Source of the DNA: Pectobacterium carotovorum
GTDB lineage: Bacteria; Pseudomonadota; Gammaproteobacteria; Enterobacterales; Enterobacteriaceae
DNA length: 64,000 nt
Direction of reading: 5' to 3'
NCBI RefSeq assembly: GCF_900129615.1
Contig: NZ_FQWI01000001.1
Location: forward strand, 124,001 to 188,000
Positions 9,881 through 20,750 of this stretch are shown piece by piece. Positions within the stretch are counted from its first letter, which is position 1. Each line of letters begins with the position of its first letter. Under the pieces are notes generated by a model. That model saw nothing but the letters and a program-made list of their open reading frames with translations, was not told the origin of the DNA and did no database searches. A program made the position numbers and the translations under genes.

Positions 9881-10159
9881 GTGGTCTCGCTGTATCGCAT
9901 AGCAGCGGACGGCGCTAATGTAGGGAAATTGCCGAACAGCGTCAACAAACTTCTGCATTCAATGCGCGCAATTAGCTAAAGTTAACGCAATTTGTTGCTT
10001 TGCTCACCGCTTTTCATTCTCACCCTCGCGCATTCCCTCGTCATGCGCCAAAAACTGATGTTTCAGTTGTGTTAATCATGCGTTGTAATTTCGTTCGCTG
10101 GCTGCGGAATAGCCCTGAAAATGGTATGCTGATTTGCAAACGTTGACCCAGGAGAACCT

Positions 10160-10897
10160 ATGTATCCCGTCGATTTACATATGCACACCGTTGCCAGTAC
10201 GCACGCTTACAGTACCCTGCATGATTACATCGCTGAAGCACAACAGAAGAATATCCGCCTGTTCGCCATTACCGATCATGGCCCGGATATGGCGGATGCG
10301 CCGCATTATTGGCACTTCATGAACATGCGCGTCTGGCCGCGTCTGGTTGATGGTGTCGGTATCCTGCGCGGTATCGAAGCGAATATTAAAAACACCGAAG
10401 GCGATATCGACTGCACTGGCCCCATGTTGGATCAGGTGGATGTGATAATCGCGGGCTTTCATGAGCCAGTTTTTCCACCACAGGATAAAGACACGCATAC
10501 TACGGCGATGATCGCGACTATGGCACGTGGCGACGCGCATATCATTAGCCATCCCGGTAACCCGAAATTTCCCGTCGATATCCGCGCGATTGCGGAAGCC
10601 GCGGCGAAATACAACGTTGCGCTGGAGCTGAATAACTCCTCTTTCATGCATTCACGCCAAGGCAGTGAGCCAAACTGTCGGGCGATCGCGGAAGCCGTGC
10701 GTGACGCGGGTGGGTTACTTTCTTTAGGTTCCGATTCCCATATTGCGTTTTCTCTGGGAGACTTTACCCACTGCGAACGCATTTTGCAGGAAGTGAATTT
10801 CCCGCAGGATCGGATATTAAACGTAAGCCCTCGGCGCGTGTTGGATTTCCTCGAACAGCGTGGAATGCCGGCTATCGCTGAACTTGCTGATTTGTGA
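10160..10897 (+). CDS. ycdX: PHP-family phosphatase YcdX
   Basis: Metal-dependent phosphatase of the PHP superfamily with a trinuclear zinc site; E. coli YcdX contributes to swarming motility. Metal-ligand motifs are visible: DLHMHT (residues 5-10), ITDHGPD (about 37-43), GIEAN (about 72-76), GFHEP, HPGNP and GSDSH. At 245 aa it is the same length as E. coli YcdX. AGGAGA precedes the ATG by about 5 nt. It is followed after 61 bp by ycdY, its usual partner; the gap holds a 15-bp periodic repeat. Confidence 0.96.
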   Translation: MYPVDLHMHTVASTHAYSTLHDYIAEAQQKNIRLFAITDHGPDMADAPHYWHFMNMRVWPRLVDGVGILRGIEANIKNTEGDIDCTGPMLDQVDVIIAGFHEPVFPPQDKDTHTTAMIATMARGDAHIISHPGNPKFPVDIRAIAEAAAKYNVALELNNSSFMHSRQGSEPNCRAIAEAVRDAGGLLSLGSDSHIAFSLGDFTHCERILQEVNFPQDRILNVSPRRVLDFLEQRGMPAIAELADL

Positions 10898-10900
10898 CGT

Positions 10901-10938
10901 TGTCACTCAAAACAATGTCACTTAAAGCATTGTCACTT
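10901..10938. repeat. three 15-bp-spaced TGTCACT repeats in the ycdX-ycdY gap
   Basis: TGTCACT occurs at 10901, 10916 and 10931, exactly 15 bp apart, with related flanks (CAAAACAA, TAAAGCAT, TACAG). It looks like a recent short tandem duplication that has diverged. It sits between the ycdX stop and the ycdY ribosome site and could lengthen the spacer. Confidence 0.6.
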
Positions 10939-10958
10939 ACAGATAAACAGGATTATGA

Positions 10959-11540
10959 ATGAACGAGTTTTCTATTGTGTGCCGCCTATTGGGCACACTG
11001 TTTTATCGCCAGCCGCAGGATCCTTTGCTGACGCCGTTATTCACGCTGATTAAAGACGGGAAACTGGCGCAACACTGGCCGTTAGAGCAGGATGCGTTGT
11101 TGGAACGTTTGCAAAAGGGTCTGGATTTGCCCGCAATGGCGGCAGATTATCAGGCGCTGTTCGATAGTGAAAATGGCTCAGTGTCACCGCTGCGTTCGTC
11201 CTACGAAAGTGATGCTGATGACGCGGAAATTCGTACCTTTTTGCAACAGCGTGGCATGCCGTTAAATGACGGTGGTGTGGTTGGGCATTTTGGTAGCTTG
11301 TTACTTGCCGCATCATGGCTGGAAGATCAGGCACAAGAAGACGAAACGGCGGCACAGATTACCCTGTTTGATGAATATCTCTTACCGTGGAGCGATCGTT
11401 TTCTCGGGAAGGTGGAAAGCCACGCCACCACTGCATTTTATCGCACACTGGCGATAGTGTGCCGCGAAGCGCTGGAAGCCATGCGGGATGAGCTGGGCGA
11501 AAGCGAAGAAGACGACGACGAGTCTGAAGCAGAAGCGTAA
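10959..11540 (+). CDS. ycdY: TorD-family chaperone YcdY
   Basis: All-helical redox-enzyme maturation chaperone family (TorD/DmsD-like). E. coli YcdY stimulates YcdX, probably by aiding zinc insertion. It opens MNEFSIVCRLLGTLFYRQPQ and carries LLLAASWLEDQAQEDE and YLLPWSDRFLGKVESHA, all close to E. coli YcdY. At 193 aa it is slightly longer than the E. coli protein (184 aa) because of an acidic C-terminal tail (GESEEDDDESEAEA). Confidence 0.94.
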   Translation: MNEFSIVCRLLGTLFYRQPQDPLLTPLFTLIKDGKLAQHWPLEQDALLERLQKGLDLPAMAADYQALFDSENGSVSPLRSSYESDADDAEIRTFLQQRGMPLNDGGVVGHFGSLLLAASWLEDQAQEDETAAQITLFDEYLLPWSDRFLGKVESHATTAFYRTLAIVCREALEAMRDELGESEEDDDESEAEA

Positions 11541-11557
11541 TACGGTAGACCGACGAT

Positions 11558-11588
11558 GCCGATAGCAAACATTGAGTATGCTATCGGC
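11558..11588. terminator. intergenic stem-loop between convergent ycdY and yceB
   Basis: GCCGATAGCA (11558-11567) pairs perfectly with TGCTATCGGC (11579-11588). There is no clear T-run on either strand, so it may act as a transcript-end stabiliser rather than a classic terminator. Confidence 0.45.
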
Positions 11589-11597
11589 GAGTCAGCG

Positions 11598-12164
11598 TTA
11601 GTCAGTAAACAGGATAACGATCTGGCCGGGTTTGATTTCGATGCCTTTCGCCATCTTCTTCGCCATCGACTCCGTTGTGCTCTTATCCGCATTCAGCACG
11701 TAAGCTGGCTTTTGGTCAAAATAGCTTTTTAGCGATTGATTAAGATACGGGCTTAGCGTTTTCATTACCGTCTGCATTTTTTCCGGCTGTACGGTGTAAT
11801 CAACCAGTTCCATGTCTTTCAGGTAAATCGCGCCCTGCGCTTTATCAAATACCGGCTGTGCTTTCAGCGTAAGCTTCATGTCGGCAGCCTGATTGCCCAA
11901 CAGGGACGAAATATCGACTTTCGCATTGCCCGTCAGGGTAACTTTTCCCGGTTCTGCCCGACCGATCTGGCTAGATAGCTCGGTCAACACGATATGGGCA
12001 TCCACTACGCCAGGCACGCCCAGCTGTTTCTGATAATCATTGTGTTTTTGCAGGTACTCATTCACTTCCTGCTCACTGAGCGTGTATTGCGTGAGTTTGT
12101 TACAGCCGCTGAGTGTAAAAGCCAGCAGCACTGCGGCCGCTGCCATCCATCCTGATTTTTTCAT
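11598..12164 (-). CDS. yceB: Lipoprotein YceB (DUF1439)
   Basis: Predicted lipoprotein of unknown function. The signal peptide MKKSGWMAAAAVLLAFTLSG precedes lipobox Cys21 (LSGC). The mature part has the DUF1439 pattern (KLTQYTLSEQEVNEYL, VTLTGNAKVDISSLLGNQAADMKL). At 188 aa it compares with 186 in E. coli. It is transcribed separately, convergent with ycdY and next to grxB as in E. coli. Confidence 0.93.
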   Translation of the reverse strand: MKKSGWMAAAAVLLAFTLSGCNKLTQYTLSEQEVNEYLQKHNDYQKQLGVPGVVDAHIVLTELSSQIGRAEPGKVTLTGNAKVDISSLLGNQAADMKLTLKAQPVFDKAQGAIYLKDMELVDYTVQPEKMQTVMKTLSPYLNQSLKSYFDQKPAYVLNADKSTTESMAKKMAKGIEIKPGQIVILFTD

Positions 12165-12363
12165 TATTCTGACCTCTTGGTACTATTTACGCGCACAATT
12201 CATTCCTACGGTTGTCTATTCACATGAACGATCTCTTTATGTGAACAATCAACACGATTCTGCACGGGCAGCGTGCGCCTGATGCGCAGGGTAAACAATA
12301 GGATAGCACTGAAATGGCCGATGATGCCGCTTCAGAACGAAGCGGCGGAGTAAAACTAAACGG

Positions 12364-13011
12364 TTAGATTGCCAGACTGCTGAGTAGTGTTACCTGAGTC
12401 TGTTTCGCCATGTTATCCCGATAATCCGCAACGCGGGAAGGAGGGGTAACTCCCGCAACGATGGACAACGAGCGGAGCAACGGGAAGAGGTTGATGTCGT
12501 CCGTTGATAGCACGCCGTTACAGGCATTTGGTTGAACAATTAGCGGATCCAGATCCTGTAAGTCGTTGTTCAATTTCTTAATCAGCCCCTGTGAATGACT
12601 CAGATGGTCAGCGAAATTGCCTAGCTGGGCTTCCTTCTTATTGACGAAATAGTGTCGGGCGGAAGCGGAGGCAAATTCTTCAAAGGCCGCCTGAGCAAAG
12701 CGGGGGATAATCAGGCGCGGCGTATACTCGGTGACTTTACGCAGCCAGGCGGCGATGGCCGGATTGGTTGAGCCAGTCAGTAGCGGTTTGCGGTCGTAAT
12801 GATCGATGTAATGAACGATGTCCATGCTTTCTGGCATGTAGCTGCCATCGTCTTTTTGCAGAATGGGCACCATTTTCTGGCCGATCAATCTCTCTGGCGT
12901 TGCAGCATCATCGTTCGCCAGTATTTGCAGTTCAACAGGGAGATTTTTCAGGCCGAAGATCATGCGCGCTTTAACGCAGTAGGGACAGTGATCGTAAATG
13001 TAGAGCTTCAT
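12364..13011 (-). CDS. grxB: Glutaredoxin 2
   Basis: Atypical, GST-fold glutaredoxin that reduces protein disulfides and glutathionyl adducts. The redox motif CPYC is at residues 9-12 (MKLYIYDHCPYC). A thioredoxin-like N-terminal domain (with PESMDIVHYIDHYD) is followed by an all-helical C-terminal domain (about residues 85-215). At 215 aa it is the same length as E. coli GrxB. It lies between yceB and mdtH as in E. coli. Confidence 0.96.
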   Translation of the reverse strand: MKLYIYDHCPYCVKARMIFGLKNLPVELQILANDDAATPERLIGQKMVPILQKDDGSYMPESMDIVHYIDHYDRKPLLTGSTNPAIAAWLRKVTEYTPRLIIPRFAQAAFEEFASASARHYFVNKKEAQLGNFADHLSHSQGLIKKLNNDLQDLDPLIVQPNACNGVLSTDDINLFPLLRSLSIVAGVTPPSRVADYRDNMAKQTQVTLLSSLAI

Positions 13012-13156
13012 ACATCGTCTCCTAAATCACAGGTTGTAGACAAAGGCCGCAGGGCGGCCCAGCGTGTAACCCATCATCAAACAAAATAAGCCGAGTGTGC
13101 GAGAAGGCCCGCGACGATAACAATTGTTTGAATGTATTAGGAAAGTATAGGAGGGC

Positions 13157-13186
13157 TTTACCGACGAGATCAAACTCGCCGGTAAA
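13157..13186. terminator. stem-loop between mdtH and grxB
   Basis: TTTACCGACGAG (13157-13168) pairs with CTCGCCGGTAAA (13175-13186) with one mismatch. It lies just after the mdtH stop on the minus strand but has a poor T-run. Confidence 0.4.
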
Positions 13187-13193
13187 ATTCAGA

Positions 13194-14399
13194 CTAATGA
13201 CCACCCAGCATCGCGGGTTCAATGCGGCGTTGGTTGAACTGCCAATACAGTGCGGCTAACGTCAGGAACCCGATAGTGCCTAGCATGAACCACGGTAGTT
13301 CAGGCTGATTCAGCGCGTGTCCGGTATCGAATAACCAGCCGCCGCCGCTGTAACCAATCGCGCCACCGAGCGCCAACCCAAGTCGACTGAAACCCATATA
13401 GCTGCCTCTGGCTCTGGAGTCTGCCAGCGAAGCGCTCAAGGTTTCACGCGCAGGTTCGGCAATAATCGAACCTACGTAAAACAGGCTGATCAGCAGCAGC
13501 AGGGTTTGCAGCTCCGTTGTCATCCCGATCGGGAACATACTGACGGACATAATGAAAAGGCCTGCCATCAGACGTTGTTCCAACCGGAAGCGCTTCTCGC
13601 TCCAGCGGGCGATAGGGTACAGCAGCGTTAGCGACAGCCCCGCTTCAATGGCGTACATCCATTTCACAGCAGACGGCGTTCCGGAGATTTCGTTGACCAT
13701 AATGGGCAACATCAATAGAACCTGCACGGCCAACATGTAGTAGCCCGTCAGCGTTAACACATACATCAGGAAACGGCGGTCGCGAATGACACGTGTCAGA
13801 CCTTCCAGTATTGGCGTCTTGACCGTCGAGATCCGATAGGCCGGCAGCAGCCAGGCATTGAGTGCAGCGGCAAGCACAAAGATGACCGCGCCCGCCCAGC
13901 AGACGATCTCGAAATCATACTGGAGCAGCCAGCTACCGATAAGGGCACCGATAACGGCACCAGCGCTGTCCTGCATCATCAACAGAGAGTAAAAACGGCC
14001 ACGTTCCTGCGGACGAACCAGTTTGATGACCAGTGCGGTACGCGGCGGATCGAATAGCGTGCCGCCAAGGCCGGATAGCGCACAAGACAACCAGAGCAAC
14101 CAGGGTTCATCGGCAATTGCCATGAACACAAAACCGGAGGCACGCAGCAGCATCCCGGTAATAATCATCGGTTTGGCACCAAAACGGTCAGCAATGGCCC
14201 CGCCGAAAATACCGAGCCCTTGCTGAATAAACTGGCGCAATCCCAATGCGATACCGACTAATAATGCGGCCCAGCCGAGATCGTCGACAAAACGAATGGA
14301 AATAAGGGGAAAGACAACGAAGAATCCCAAAACCACCAGCATATTATCGAGTAATAGAAAATATTTACCCAAGCTCCGAGCTTGCGACATCAGAGGCAT
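13194..14399 (-). CDS. mdtH: MFS transporter MdtH
   Basis: Major facilitator superfamily drug-efflux protein with about twelve membrane segments. E. coli MdtH overexpression gives fluoroquinolone tolerance. It begins [20 protein letters not shown] and carries the MFS loop motif [14 protein letters not shown] (about residues 62-75) and the second-half loop [15 protein letters not shown]. At 401 aa it compares with 402 in E. coli. It is transcribed away from rimJ. The 315-bp gap between them (14400-14714) is AT-rich promoter region; a 27-codon frame at about 14510 there has no supporting features. Confidence 0.95.
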   Translation of the reverse strand: MPLMSQARSLGKYFLLLDNMLVVLGFFVVFPLISIRFVDDLGWAALLVGIALGLRQFIQQGLGIFGGAIADRFGAKPMIITGMLLRASGFVFMAIADEPWLLWLSCALSGLGGTLFDPPRTALVIKLVRPQERGRFYSLLMMQDSAGAVIGALIGSWLLQYDFEIVCWAGAVIFVLAAALNAWLLPAYRISTVKTPILEGLTRVIRDRRFLMYVLTLTGYYMLAVQVLLMLPIMVNEISGTPSAVKWMYAIEAGLSLTLLYPIARWSEKRFRLEQRLMAGLFIMSVSMFPIGMTTELQTLLLLISLFYVGSIIAEPARETLSASLADSRARGSYMGFSRLGLALGGAIGYSGGGWLFDTGHALNQPELPWFMLGTIGFLTLAALYWQFNQRRIEPAMLGGH

Positions 14400-14714
14400 G
14401 TTTCACCACAACGAAGAAAGGAGGAAAATAACAGACGTGACTATTTTGTACTCTAATTCGACTTTGGTATAGCCTATTGTTGGATAATATTTTTTTATCG
14501 ATTTAACGTTATGCGAGTAGCATTTCGGCGAGAAAAAATGGCTTTCCTGATTCAACTGCGCAATAACTCGGCGACGGGGATTTTACGTCTCTGAATTTAT
14601 GTGGTTATAGTAAGGATTATCGGAAATACCGATATATTCTGCTTGTACAGAGTAGTTACTTTTTCAGCGGCGATGAATTTTACTTATCGATAACATGGAG
14701 AGGCAGGGGGAAAA

Positions 14715-15299
14715 ATGTTTGGCTACCGTTCAACGCCAGCAAGAGTGCAATTGACAACTGACAGGCTGGTGGTGCGTCTGGCCCATGAACGCGATGCATG
14801 GCGTCTGGCCGAATACTATTCTGAAAACCGTGATTTTCTTAAGCCGTGGGAACCCGTGAGAGACGCGAGCCATTGCTATCCATCAGGCTGGCAGGCGCGG
14901 CTGAGCGTGATTAACGATATGCACAAACAGGGCAGCGCTTATTACTTCCTCCTGTTGGATCAGAATGAAAACGAAGTGTACGGCGTGGCGAATTTCAGCA
15001 ACGTACTGCGGGGATCGTTTCACGCGTGCTATCTGGGCTATTCACTCGGCCAAAAATGGCAGGGGCAGGGGCTGATGTATGAAGCGCTGCAACCGGCAGT
15101 ACGTTATATGCAGCGTCAGCAGCATATGCATCGCATCATGGCTAATTATATGCCGCATAACCAGCGTAGTGGGAATTTACTGGCGCGTTTGGGGTTTGAA
15201 CGTGAAGGCTATGCGAAGAATTATCTGCTCATTGATGGCAAATGGCAGGATCATGTATTAACCGCGCTGACCAACGCCGAGTGGAAGTCTCCGCGTTAA
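14715..15299 (+). CDS. rimJ: Ribosomal protein S5-alanine N-acetyltransferase RimJ
   Basis: GNAT acetyltransferase that modifies the N-terminal alanine of ribosomal protein S5. The sequence [20 protein letters not shown], the acetyl-CoA loop [15 protein letters not shown] (about residues 113-127) and [23 protein letters not shown] are near-identical to E. coli RimJ. At 194 aa it is full length. GGGGG lies just upstream of the ATG. It is followed after 6 bp by yceH and then yceM, an operon conserved in enterobacteria. Confidence 0.96.
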   Translation: MFGYRSTPARVQLTTDRLVVRLAHERDAWRLAEYYSENRDFLKPWEPVRDASHCYPSGWQARLSVINDMHKQGSAYYFLLLDQNENEVYGVANFSNVLRGSFHACYLGYSLGQKWQGQGLMYEALQPAVRYMQRQQHMHRIMANYMPHNQRSGNLLARLGFEREGYAKNYLLIDGKWQDHVLTALTNAEWKSPR

Positions 15300-15305
15300 G
15301 GAAGA

Positions 15306-15947
15306 ATGATGAAATACCAATTGGATGCTCGTGAAGCCCGCGTGATTGGTTGCATGCTGGAAAAGCAGATCACTACGCCGGATCAATATCCGATGTCGTT
15401 AAACGGTATCACCACGGCCTGTAATCAAAAAACCAACCGAGAGCCCGTGATGGAACTGAGCGAAAGCGAGGTTCAGCAAACGCTGGATTTACTCGTGAAG
15501 AAGCATTTCCTGCGCACGCTCAGCGGGTTTGGTAATCGAGTGGTGAAGTATGAACATCGTTTTTGCAATTCTGAGTTTGGTGACCTGAAACTCTCACCTG
15601 CGGAAGTGGCGCTGGTGACGACGCTGCTGCTGCGCGGTCCGCAGACGCCGGGCGAATTGCGTACGCGTGCGGCCCGATTGTATGAATTTTCAGATGTCGG
15701 TGAAGCCGAGTCTACCCTTGAACAGTTGCAACAGCGTGAGGATGGGCCATTTGTCGTCCGGCTGGCACGTGAAGCAGGGAAACGAGAAAGCCGCTATCAG
15801 CATCTTTTCAGCGGCGAGGTCAGTGATGCTGCCGCTCCCGAAGCGGACAGCGCAAGTGACAATTCACCGCTGGCTGAGCGCGTTGAGACGTTAGAAAAAG
15901 AGGTTGCTGAACTCAAACGCCAGCTTGCCGCGCTGTTAGCGCAATGA
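15306..15947 (+). CDS. yceH: YceH family protein (DUF480)
   Basis: Conserved gammaproteobacterial protein with two winged-helix-like repeats; function unknown. Key stretches are [46 protein letters not shown] and [19 protein letters not shown]. The C-terminus (about residues 190-213) is a predicted coiled coil ([25 protein letters not shown]). Either ATG 15306 or ATG 15309 may be the start; the E. coli product begins MKYQL, which favours 15309. It lies in an operon with rimJ and yceM. Confidence 0.92.
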   Translation: MMKYQLDAREARVIGCMLEKQITTPDQYPMSLNGITTACNQKTNREPVMELSESEVQQTLDLLVKKHFLRTLSGFGNRVVKYEHRFCNSEFGDLKLSPAEVALVTTLLLRGPQTPGELRTRAARLYEFSDVGEAESTLEQLQQREDGPFVVRLAREAGKRESRYQHLFSGEVSDAAAPEADSASDNSPLAERVETLEKEVAELKRQLAALLAQ

Positions 15948-15972
15948 ATCTGTATCAGGGAGAAAACGCGTT

Positions 15973-16968
15973 ATGAAACCTCAGTTTACGTCTGCGGAAC
16001 GTGTTGCAGAACATAGCATTTCAGAAAATAGTATTTCAGAACGGAGCGTCTCCGCCCGACGTCCCCGTATCGGCGTCGTTGGGCTGGGATCCATCGCGCA
16101 GAAAGCCTATTTGCCGATTCTCAGTCAGGCTGAGGGCTGGGAACTGGTCGGCGCGTTTTCTCCCGATTGGCAAAAGACGCAGCGAATTTGTCAGCACTAT
16201 CGGATGACGAGTTTCTCGGCGTTGGATGAACTGGCAGCACAGTGCGATGCGGTCTTCATTCATAGCAGCACTGCCAGCCATTTTTCCGTTGTGAGCCAAC
16301 TGCTTAACGCGGGTGTCGATGTCTATGTGGATAAACCGCTGGCAGAGACGCTTGAGCAGGCGGAAGCGCTGGTCGAATTGGCGGCGCAACAACAAAAAAT
16401 TCTGATGGTTGGCTTTAATCGCCGTTTCGCACCGTGCTATCAGCAGCTAAAGCAACGCTTGGATCAGCCAGCATCTTTGCGCATGGATAAACACCGTATT
16501 AATGGCGTTGGGCCGCAGGATGTCCGTTTTACTCTGCTCGACGATTATCTGCACGTGGTGGATACCGCACTCTGGCTGGCGGGCGGCGATGCTCAACTGA
16601 TTGATGGCGTGTTGCATGCGAATGCGGATGGCCAATTGCTGTATGCCGAGCACCATTTCCAGAGCGGCGGCTGTCAAGTGACGACCAGCATGCATCGTCA
16701 TGCGGGAAGCCAGCGGGAATGGGTTCAGGCCGTCACTCAGGGGGGGCTCTATCAGGTGGATGAGATGCGTGAATGGCGTGAAGATCGCGAAGGAATAACG
16801 ATCCGCCCGGCCGTACCATCCTGGCAAACCACGCTAGAACAACGCGGATTTGTCGGTGCGGTACAGCATTTCATCGCGGCGATTGAACAACGGAAACCAG
16901 TGGAAACATCAGGTAACCAGGCATTGCTGTCCCAGCGAATGATTGAACAATTGCTGGGAAAAAGCTGA
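15973..16968 (+). CDS. yceM: Gfo/Idh/MocA-type oxidoreductase YceM (MviM)
   Basis: NAD(P)-binding oxidoreductase family protein, historically called virulence factor MviM because of its place next to murJ (mviN); substrate unknown. The Rossmann motif GVVGLGSIAQKAYLP is at about residues 34-48, the dinucleotide-side motif DKPLAETLEQAEALVE at about 117-132, and VGFNRRFAPCYQQL follows. At 331 aa it is longer than E. coli MviM (307 aa) because of a 25-residue N-terminal extension containing a 5-residue repeat (SISEN, SISER, SVSAR). A start nearer PRIGVVG is not offered by ATG. The operon is rimJ-yceH-yceM. Confidence 0.92.
   Translation: MKPQFTSAERVAEHSISENSISERSVSARRPRIGVVGLGSIAQKAYLPILSQAEGWELVGAFSPDWQKTQRICQHYRMTSFSALDELAAQCDAVFIHSSTASHFSVVSQLLNAGVDVYVDKPLAETLEQAEALVELAAQQQKILMVGFNRRFAPCYQQLKQRLDQPASLRMDKHRINGVGPQDVRFTLLDDYLHVVDTALWLAGGDAQLIDGVLHANADGQLLYAEHHFQSGGCQVTTSMHRHAGSQREWVQAVTQGGLYQVDEMREWREDREGITIRPAVPSWQTTLEQRGFVGAVQHFIAAIEQRKPVETSGNQALLSQRMIEQLLGKS
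16015..16059 (+). repeat. 15-bp tandem repeat inside the yceM N-terminus
   Basis: Units AGCATTTCAGAAAAT (16015-16029), AGTATTTCAGAACGG (16030-16044) and a more diverged AGCGTCTCCGCCCGA (16045-16059) encode SISEN, SISER and SVSAR. The duplication lengthens the N-terminus without shifting the frame. Confidence 0.8.
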
Positions 16969-17095
16969 AAAGTTCGGCGGTTATGACAATGTTCGGTAGC
17001 TATTACACGCGCAATGCGTAGACTAGTCGCACCTCGTAATCAGGATGACCTCAACGGGTTAATAATCGGTCCTGAACCGTTCAGAAAATAATCGG

Positions 17096-18631
17096 ATGAA
17101 TTTACTTAAATCACTGGCTGCCGTCAGTTCTATGACCATGCTATCGCGCGTTTTAGGGTTTGTGCGCGATGCAATCGTCGCCCGTATTTTTGGTGCAGGT
17201 ATGGCGACGGATGCCTTCTTTGTGGCGTTCAAGCTGCCTAACCTGCTCCGACGAATTTTCGCGGAAGGCGCGTTTTCACAGGCTTTTGTGCCGATTCTGG
17301 CCGAATACAAAAGTCAGCAGGGCGACGAAGCTACGCGGACGTTCCTCGCTTATGTTTCCGGTATGCTGACGCTGATTCTGGCGTTAGTCACCGTGGCGGG
17401 GATGGTCGCCGCACCGTGGGTTATCATGGTGACTGCTCCCGGTTTTGCCGCGACGCCAGAGCGCTTTGAACTTACCTCGGATCTCTTAAGAGTCACGTTT
17501 CCCTACATCCTGCTGATCTCGCTGACCTCTATGGTCGGTTCGGTGCTAAATACCTGGAACCGTTTCTCGGTGCCTGCGTTTGCACCGACATTGCTTAACG
17601 TCAGCATGATTGGTTTCTCGCTGTTTGCCGCCCCGTATTTTAATCCACCGGTGATGGCGCTGGCCTGGGCGGTATTGGTTGGCGGTTTACTGCAACTCGG
17701 CTATCAGCTACCGCATCTGAAAAAGATTGGCATGCTGGTATTGCCGCGTTTGAAGTGGCGTGACCCGAGCGTCTGGCGAGTTATGAAGCTGATGGGGCCT
17801 GCGGTTCTAGGCGTCTCGGTGAGCCAGATTTCGCTCATCATCAACACCATTTTTGCTTCCTTCCTCAGCGAAGGAGCGGTGTCATGGATGTATTACGCCG
17901 ACCGCCTGATGGAGTTTCCTTCCGGTGTACTGGGTGTGGCGTTAGGGACGATCCTGCTCCCGTCGCTGGCGAAGAGTTTTGCCAGTGGCAATCATGATGA
18001 ATACTCCCGTCTGATGGATTGGGGGCTCCGCCTGTGTTTCCTGTTGGCGCTGCCGAGCGCGGTGGCATTAGGCATTTTGGCTAAGCCCTTAACCGTGTCG
18101 CTGTTCCAGTACGGAAAATTTAGCGCCTTTGATGCGCTGATGACCCAGCGTGCGCTGATTGCCTACTCGGTCGGGCTGATGGGATTGATTGTCGTCAAAG
18201 TGTTAGTGCCTGGCTTTTATTCCCGGCAGGATATCAAGACGCCAGTCAAAATAGCGATAGTCACTCTGATCCTGACGCAAGTTATGAACCTGATCTTTAT
18301 CGGACCGCTACAACATGCGGGTCTGGCGTTGTCTATCGGTCTAGCCTCCTGCCTGAATGCCGGACTGCTGTATTGGCAACTGCGTAAGCAGGATATTTTC
18401 CAGCCGCTGCCGGGGTGGCGGGGGTTTCTGGTTCGCCTGTTGACGGCAGTTATTGTGATGTCGCTGGTTTTGTTGGGCATGCTGTGGTGGATGCCCGCGT
18501 GGGATGACGGCAATATGACGATGCGAATCCTGCGCTTGTTGCTGGTCGTGGTCGCAGGGGCGGGTTCCTATTTTGCCACGCTGGCGCTGTTGGGATTCCG
18601 TCCCCGGGATTTTGCCCGCCGTAGCGTGTGA
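17096..18631 (+). CDS. murJ: Lipid II flippase MurJ
   Basis: Essential integral membrane flippase (MOP superfamily) that moves lipid II across the inner membrane for peptidoglycan synthesis. It starts [33 protein letters not shown], with conserved charged cavity residues in the first helices, and carries [16 protein letters not shown] and [29 protein letters not shown]. At 511 aa with about 14 hydrophobic segments it matches E. coli MurJ. It has its own promoter region (126-bp gap after yceM) and ends at a bidirectional terminator. Confidence 0.96.
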   Translation: MNLLKSLAAVSSMTMLSRVLGFVRDAIVARIFGAGMATDAFFVAFKLPNLLRRIFAEGAFSQAFVPILAEYKSQQGDEATRTFLAYVSGMLTLILALVTVAGMVAAPWVIMVTAPGFAATPERFELTSDLLRVTFPYILLISLTSMVGSVLNTWNRFSVPAFAPTLLNVSMIGFSLFAAPYFNPPVMALAWAVLVGGLLQLGYQLPHLKKIGMLVLPRLKWRDPSVWRVMKLMGPAVLGVSVSQISLIINTIFASFLSEGAVSWMYYADRLMEFPSGVLGVALGTILLPSLAKSFASGNHDEYSRLMDWGLRLCFLLALPSAVALGILAKPLTVSLFQYGKFSAFDALMTQRALIAYSVGLMGLIVVKVLVPGFYSRQDIKTPVKIAIVTLILTQVMNLIFIGPLQHAGLALSIGLASCLNAGLLYWQLRKQDIFQPLPGWRGFLVRLLTAVIVMSLVLLGMLWWMPAWDDGNMTMRILRLLLVVVAGAGSYFATLALLGFRPRDFARRSV

Positions 18632-18726
18632 CAACGCGACGCCATTCGGAATAAAAAACGTAGGGATCGTTTTTCAACCTTGCACAGCAACGGCCCTCAG
18701 GGTGACGGACAAGGATGTTCGCCATA

Positions 18727-18766
18727 AAAAAACGCCATTGGTTTGTCACCAATGGCGTTTTTGCTT
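18727..18766. terminator. bidirectional terminator between murJ and argS
   Basis: AACGCCATTGG (18731-18741) pairs perfectly with CCAATGGCGTT (18749-18759), flanked by A6-7 on one side and TTTTTGCTTT on the other. It suits both convergent genes. Confidence 0.9.
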
Positions 18767-18804
18767 TCAATCGATAGATAAATAAGTTTTCAGTCGATGG
18801 AGAA

Positions 18805-20535
18805 TTACATCTTCTCGACGGTTTCGATGCCCAGCGTATCCAGACCTTGCTTCAACGTTTTCGCAGTCAGCAGTGCCAGTCTCAGACGGCTTTGACGCAC
18901 GTCGTCACTTTCGGCATTGAGAATCGGACAGTGCTCGTAGAAACCGGAGAACAGGCCCGCCAGATCGTACAGGTAGCTACACATCACATGCGGCGTGCCT
19001 TCACGGGCGACGGAAGTGATGGTTTCTTCAAATTGCAGCAGACGCGTGGCAAGCGCAAATTCGCGCTCATCGTTCAGCGTAATTGGCTGCGTTAAGCTGT
19101 CTTCCTGTATGCCTGCACGCTTGAAAATAGACGCGACACGCGTATAGGCGTATTGCATGTAAGGCGCGGTATTGCCTTCAAACGCCAGCATGTTGTCCCA
19201 GTCGAAAACGTAGTCCGTCGTGCGGCTCTTCGACAGGTCGGCGTATTTGATCGCGCCGATAGAAACCACTTTCGCCAGCGCGGTTAACTCATCGCTTTCC
19301 ATCTGTGGATTTTTCTCTGCAATGAGCTTCAGGGCGCGATCGTAGGCTTCATCCAACAGCTCTGACAGTTTGATCGTTCCGCCTGCGCGCGTTTTGAATG
19401 GCTTACCATCTTTACCCAGCATCATGCCGAACATGTGGTGTTCCAGGCTGACAGAATCAGGCACATAGCCGGCTTTACGCACGATGGTCCAAGCCTGCAT
19501 CAAATGCTGATGCTGACGAGAATCGATGTAGTAAAGCACGCGATCGGCGTTCAGGGTTTCATAACGGTATTTGGCGCAGGCGATATCCGTTGTGGTGTAG
19601 AGATAGCCGCCATCCTTTTTCTGGATGATAACGCCCATCGGTTCGCCTTCCTTGTTTTTATATTCATCAAGGAAAACGACCGTTGCGCCTTCGCTCTCAA
19701 CCGCCAGACCTTTTGCTTTCAGGTCGGCAACGATGCCCGGCAGCATGCTGTTATACAGGCTTTCACCCATTACATCCTGTTTGGTCAGCGTGACATTGAG
19801 GCGTTCATAGTTGATCTGGTTCTGCGTCATGGTGATATCGACGAGCTTGCGCCACATCTGACGGCAATACTCGTCGCCACCCTGCAATTTCACTACGTAA
19901 GCGCGCGCGCGTTCGGCGAAATCGGCGTCTTCATCGTAGTGTTTCTTCGCTTCACGATAGAACGCTTCGAGATCGGACAGATCCATCTCGCTGGCGCTTT
20001 CGTTTTGCATTTTTTCAAGGTAGGCGATCAGCATGCCGAACTGCGTACCCCAGTCGCCAACGTGGTTCGCACGAATCACGTTGTGGCCTAAAAACTCCAG
20101 CGTACGGGCCGATGCATCACCAATAATGGTTGAGCGCAGGTGACCGACGTGCATTTCCTTCGCGACGTTAGGGGCAGAGTAGTCAATTACGATCGTTTGA
20201 GGCTCAACTGGGGTTAAACCCAGTTTTGGTGCATTCAGGGCGTTCTCAACCTGGCTCGCAACCCACTGCTTATCGAGAAAAATATTAATAAATCCCGGGC
20301 CTGCGATTTCTGTTTTTTCCGCAATGCCCTCCAGCGCCAAAAGTTGGACGACTTTTTCGGCCAATTGTCGCGGCGGCATGCCCAGTTTTTTTGCCACGGC
20401 CATGACGCCATTGGCCTGATAATCACCAAACTGTGCTTTTGCCGACTGACGAATCTGAGCTTCGCTGTCTGCTGGCGCGCCCGCGGCGGTTAACGCCTGG
20501 CTGACTTTTTCGGAGAGAAGAGCCTGAATATTCAC
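18805..20535 (-). CDS. argS: Arginyl-tRNA synthetase
   Basis: Class I aminoacyl-tRNA synthetase charging tRNA-Arg in the cytosol. Visible features are the N-terminal Add-1 domain typical of ArgRS, the HIGH-type motif as [12 protein letters not shown] (about residue 132), [16 protein letters not shown] and [19 protein letters not shown]. The anticodon-binding helices include [15 protein letters not shown] and end [12 protein letters not shown]. At 576 aa it compares with 577 in E. coli. It is monocistronic and convergent with murJ. Confidence 0.97.
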   Translation of the reverse strand: MNIQALLSEKVSQALTAAGAPADSEAQIRQSAKAQFGDYQANGVMAVAKKLGMPPRQLAEKVVQLLALEGIAEKTEIAGPGFINIFLDKQWVASQVENALNAPKLGLTPVEPQTIVIDYSAPNVAKEMHVGHLRSTIIGDASARTLEFLGHNVIRANHVGDWGTQFGMLIAYLEKMQNESASEMDLSDLEAFYREAKKHYDEDADFAERARAYVVKLQGGDEYCRQMWRKLVDITMTQNQINYERLNVTLTKQDVMGESLYNSMLPGIVADLKAKGLAVESEGATVVFLDEYKNKEGEPMGVIIQKKDGGYLYTTTDIACAKYRYETLNADRVLYYIDSRQHQHLMQAWTIVRKAGYVPDSVSLEHHMFGMMLGKDGKPFKTRAGGTIKLSELLDEAYDRALKLIAEKNPQMESDELTALAKVVSIGAIKYADLSKSRTTDYVFDWDNMLAFEGNTAPYMQYAYTRVASIFKRAGIQEDSLTQPITLNDEREFALATRLLQFEETITSVAREGTPHVMCSYLYDLAGLFSGFYEHCPILNAESDDVRQSRLRLALLTAKTLKQGLDTLGIETVEKM

Positions 20536-20750
20536 CGGTTTACCTTAAATAAAAAATTAAGCCTTGCTTATACCATATTTGCCTTTCCTCGTCAGCAGAC
20601 GGGGTGAGGCAAAGGGATGTTCAGGCGAAAAAATACCCGGCAAGCGGGAGGTAAAAGAAGGGGCGATGATATGAAAAAAATGGATAAGGAGAACACGACA
20701 AAAAAGAAAAAGTAGTTTTAGGTAGAATAAAAATAAATCAAATCGCGATC

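Noticed and set aside
14509..14595. 27-codon frame upstream of rimJ (MRVAFRREKMAFLIQLRNNS...)
   Set aside because: No ribosome site and too short to support; probably chance.
19435..20091. 218-aa plus-strand frame opposite argS
   Set aside because: Antisense shadow of a conserved synthetase; long only because of the GC-skewed third positions.
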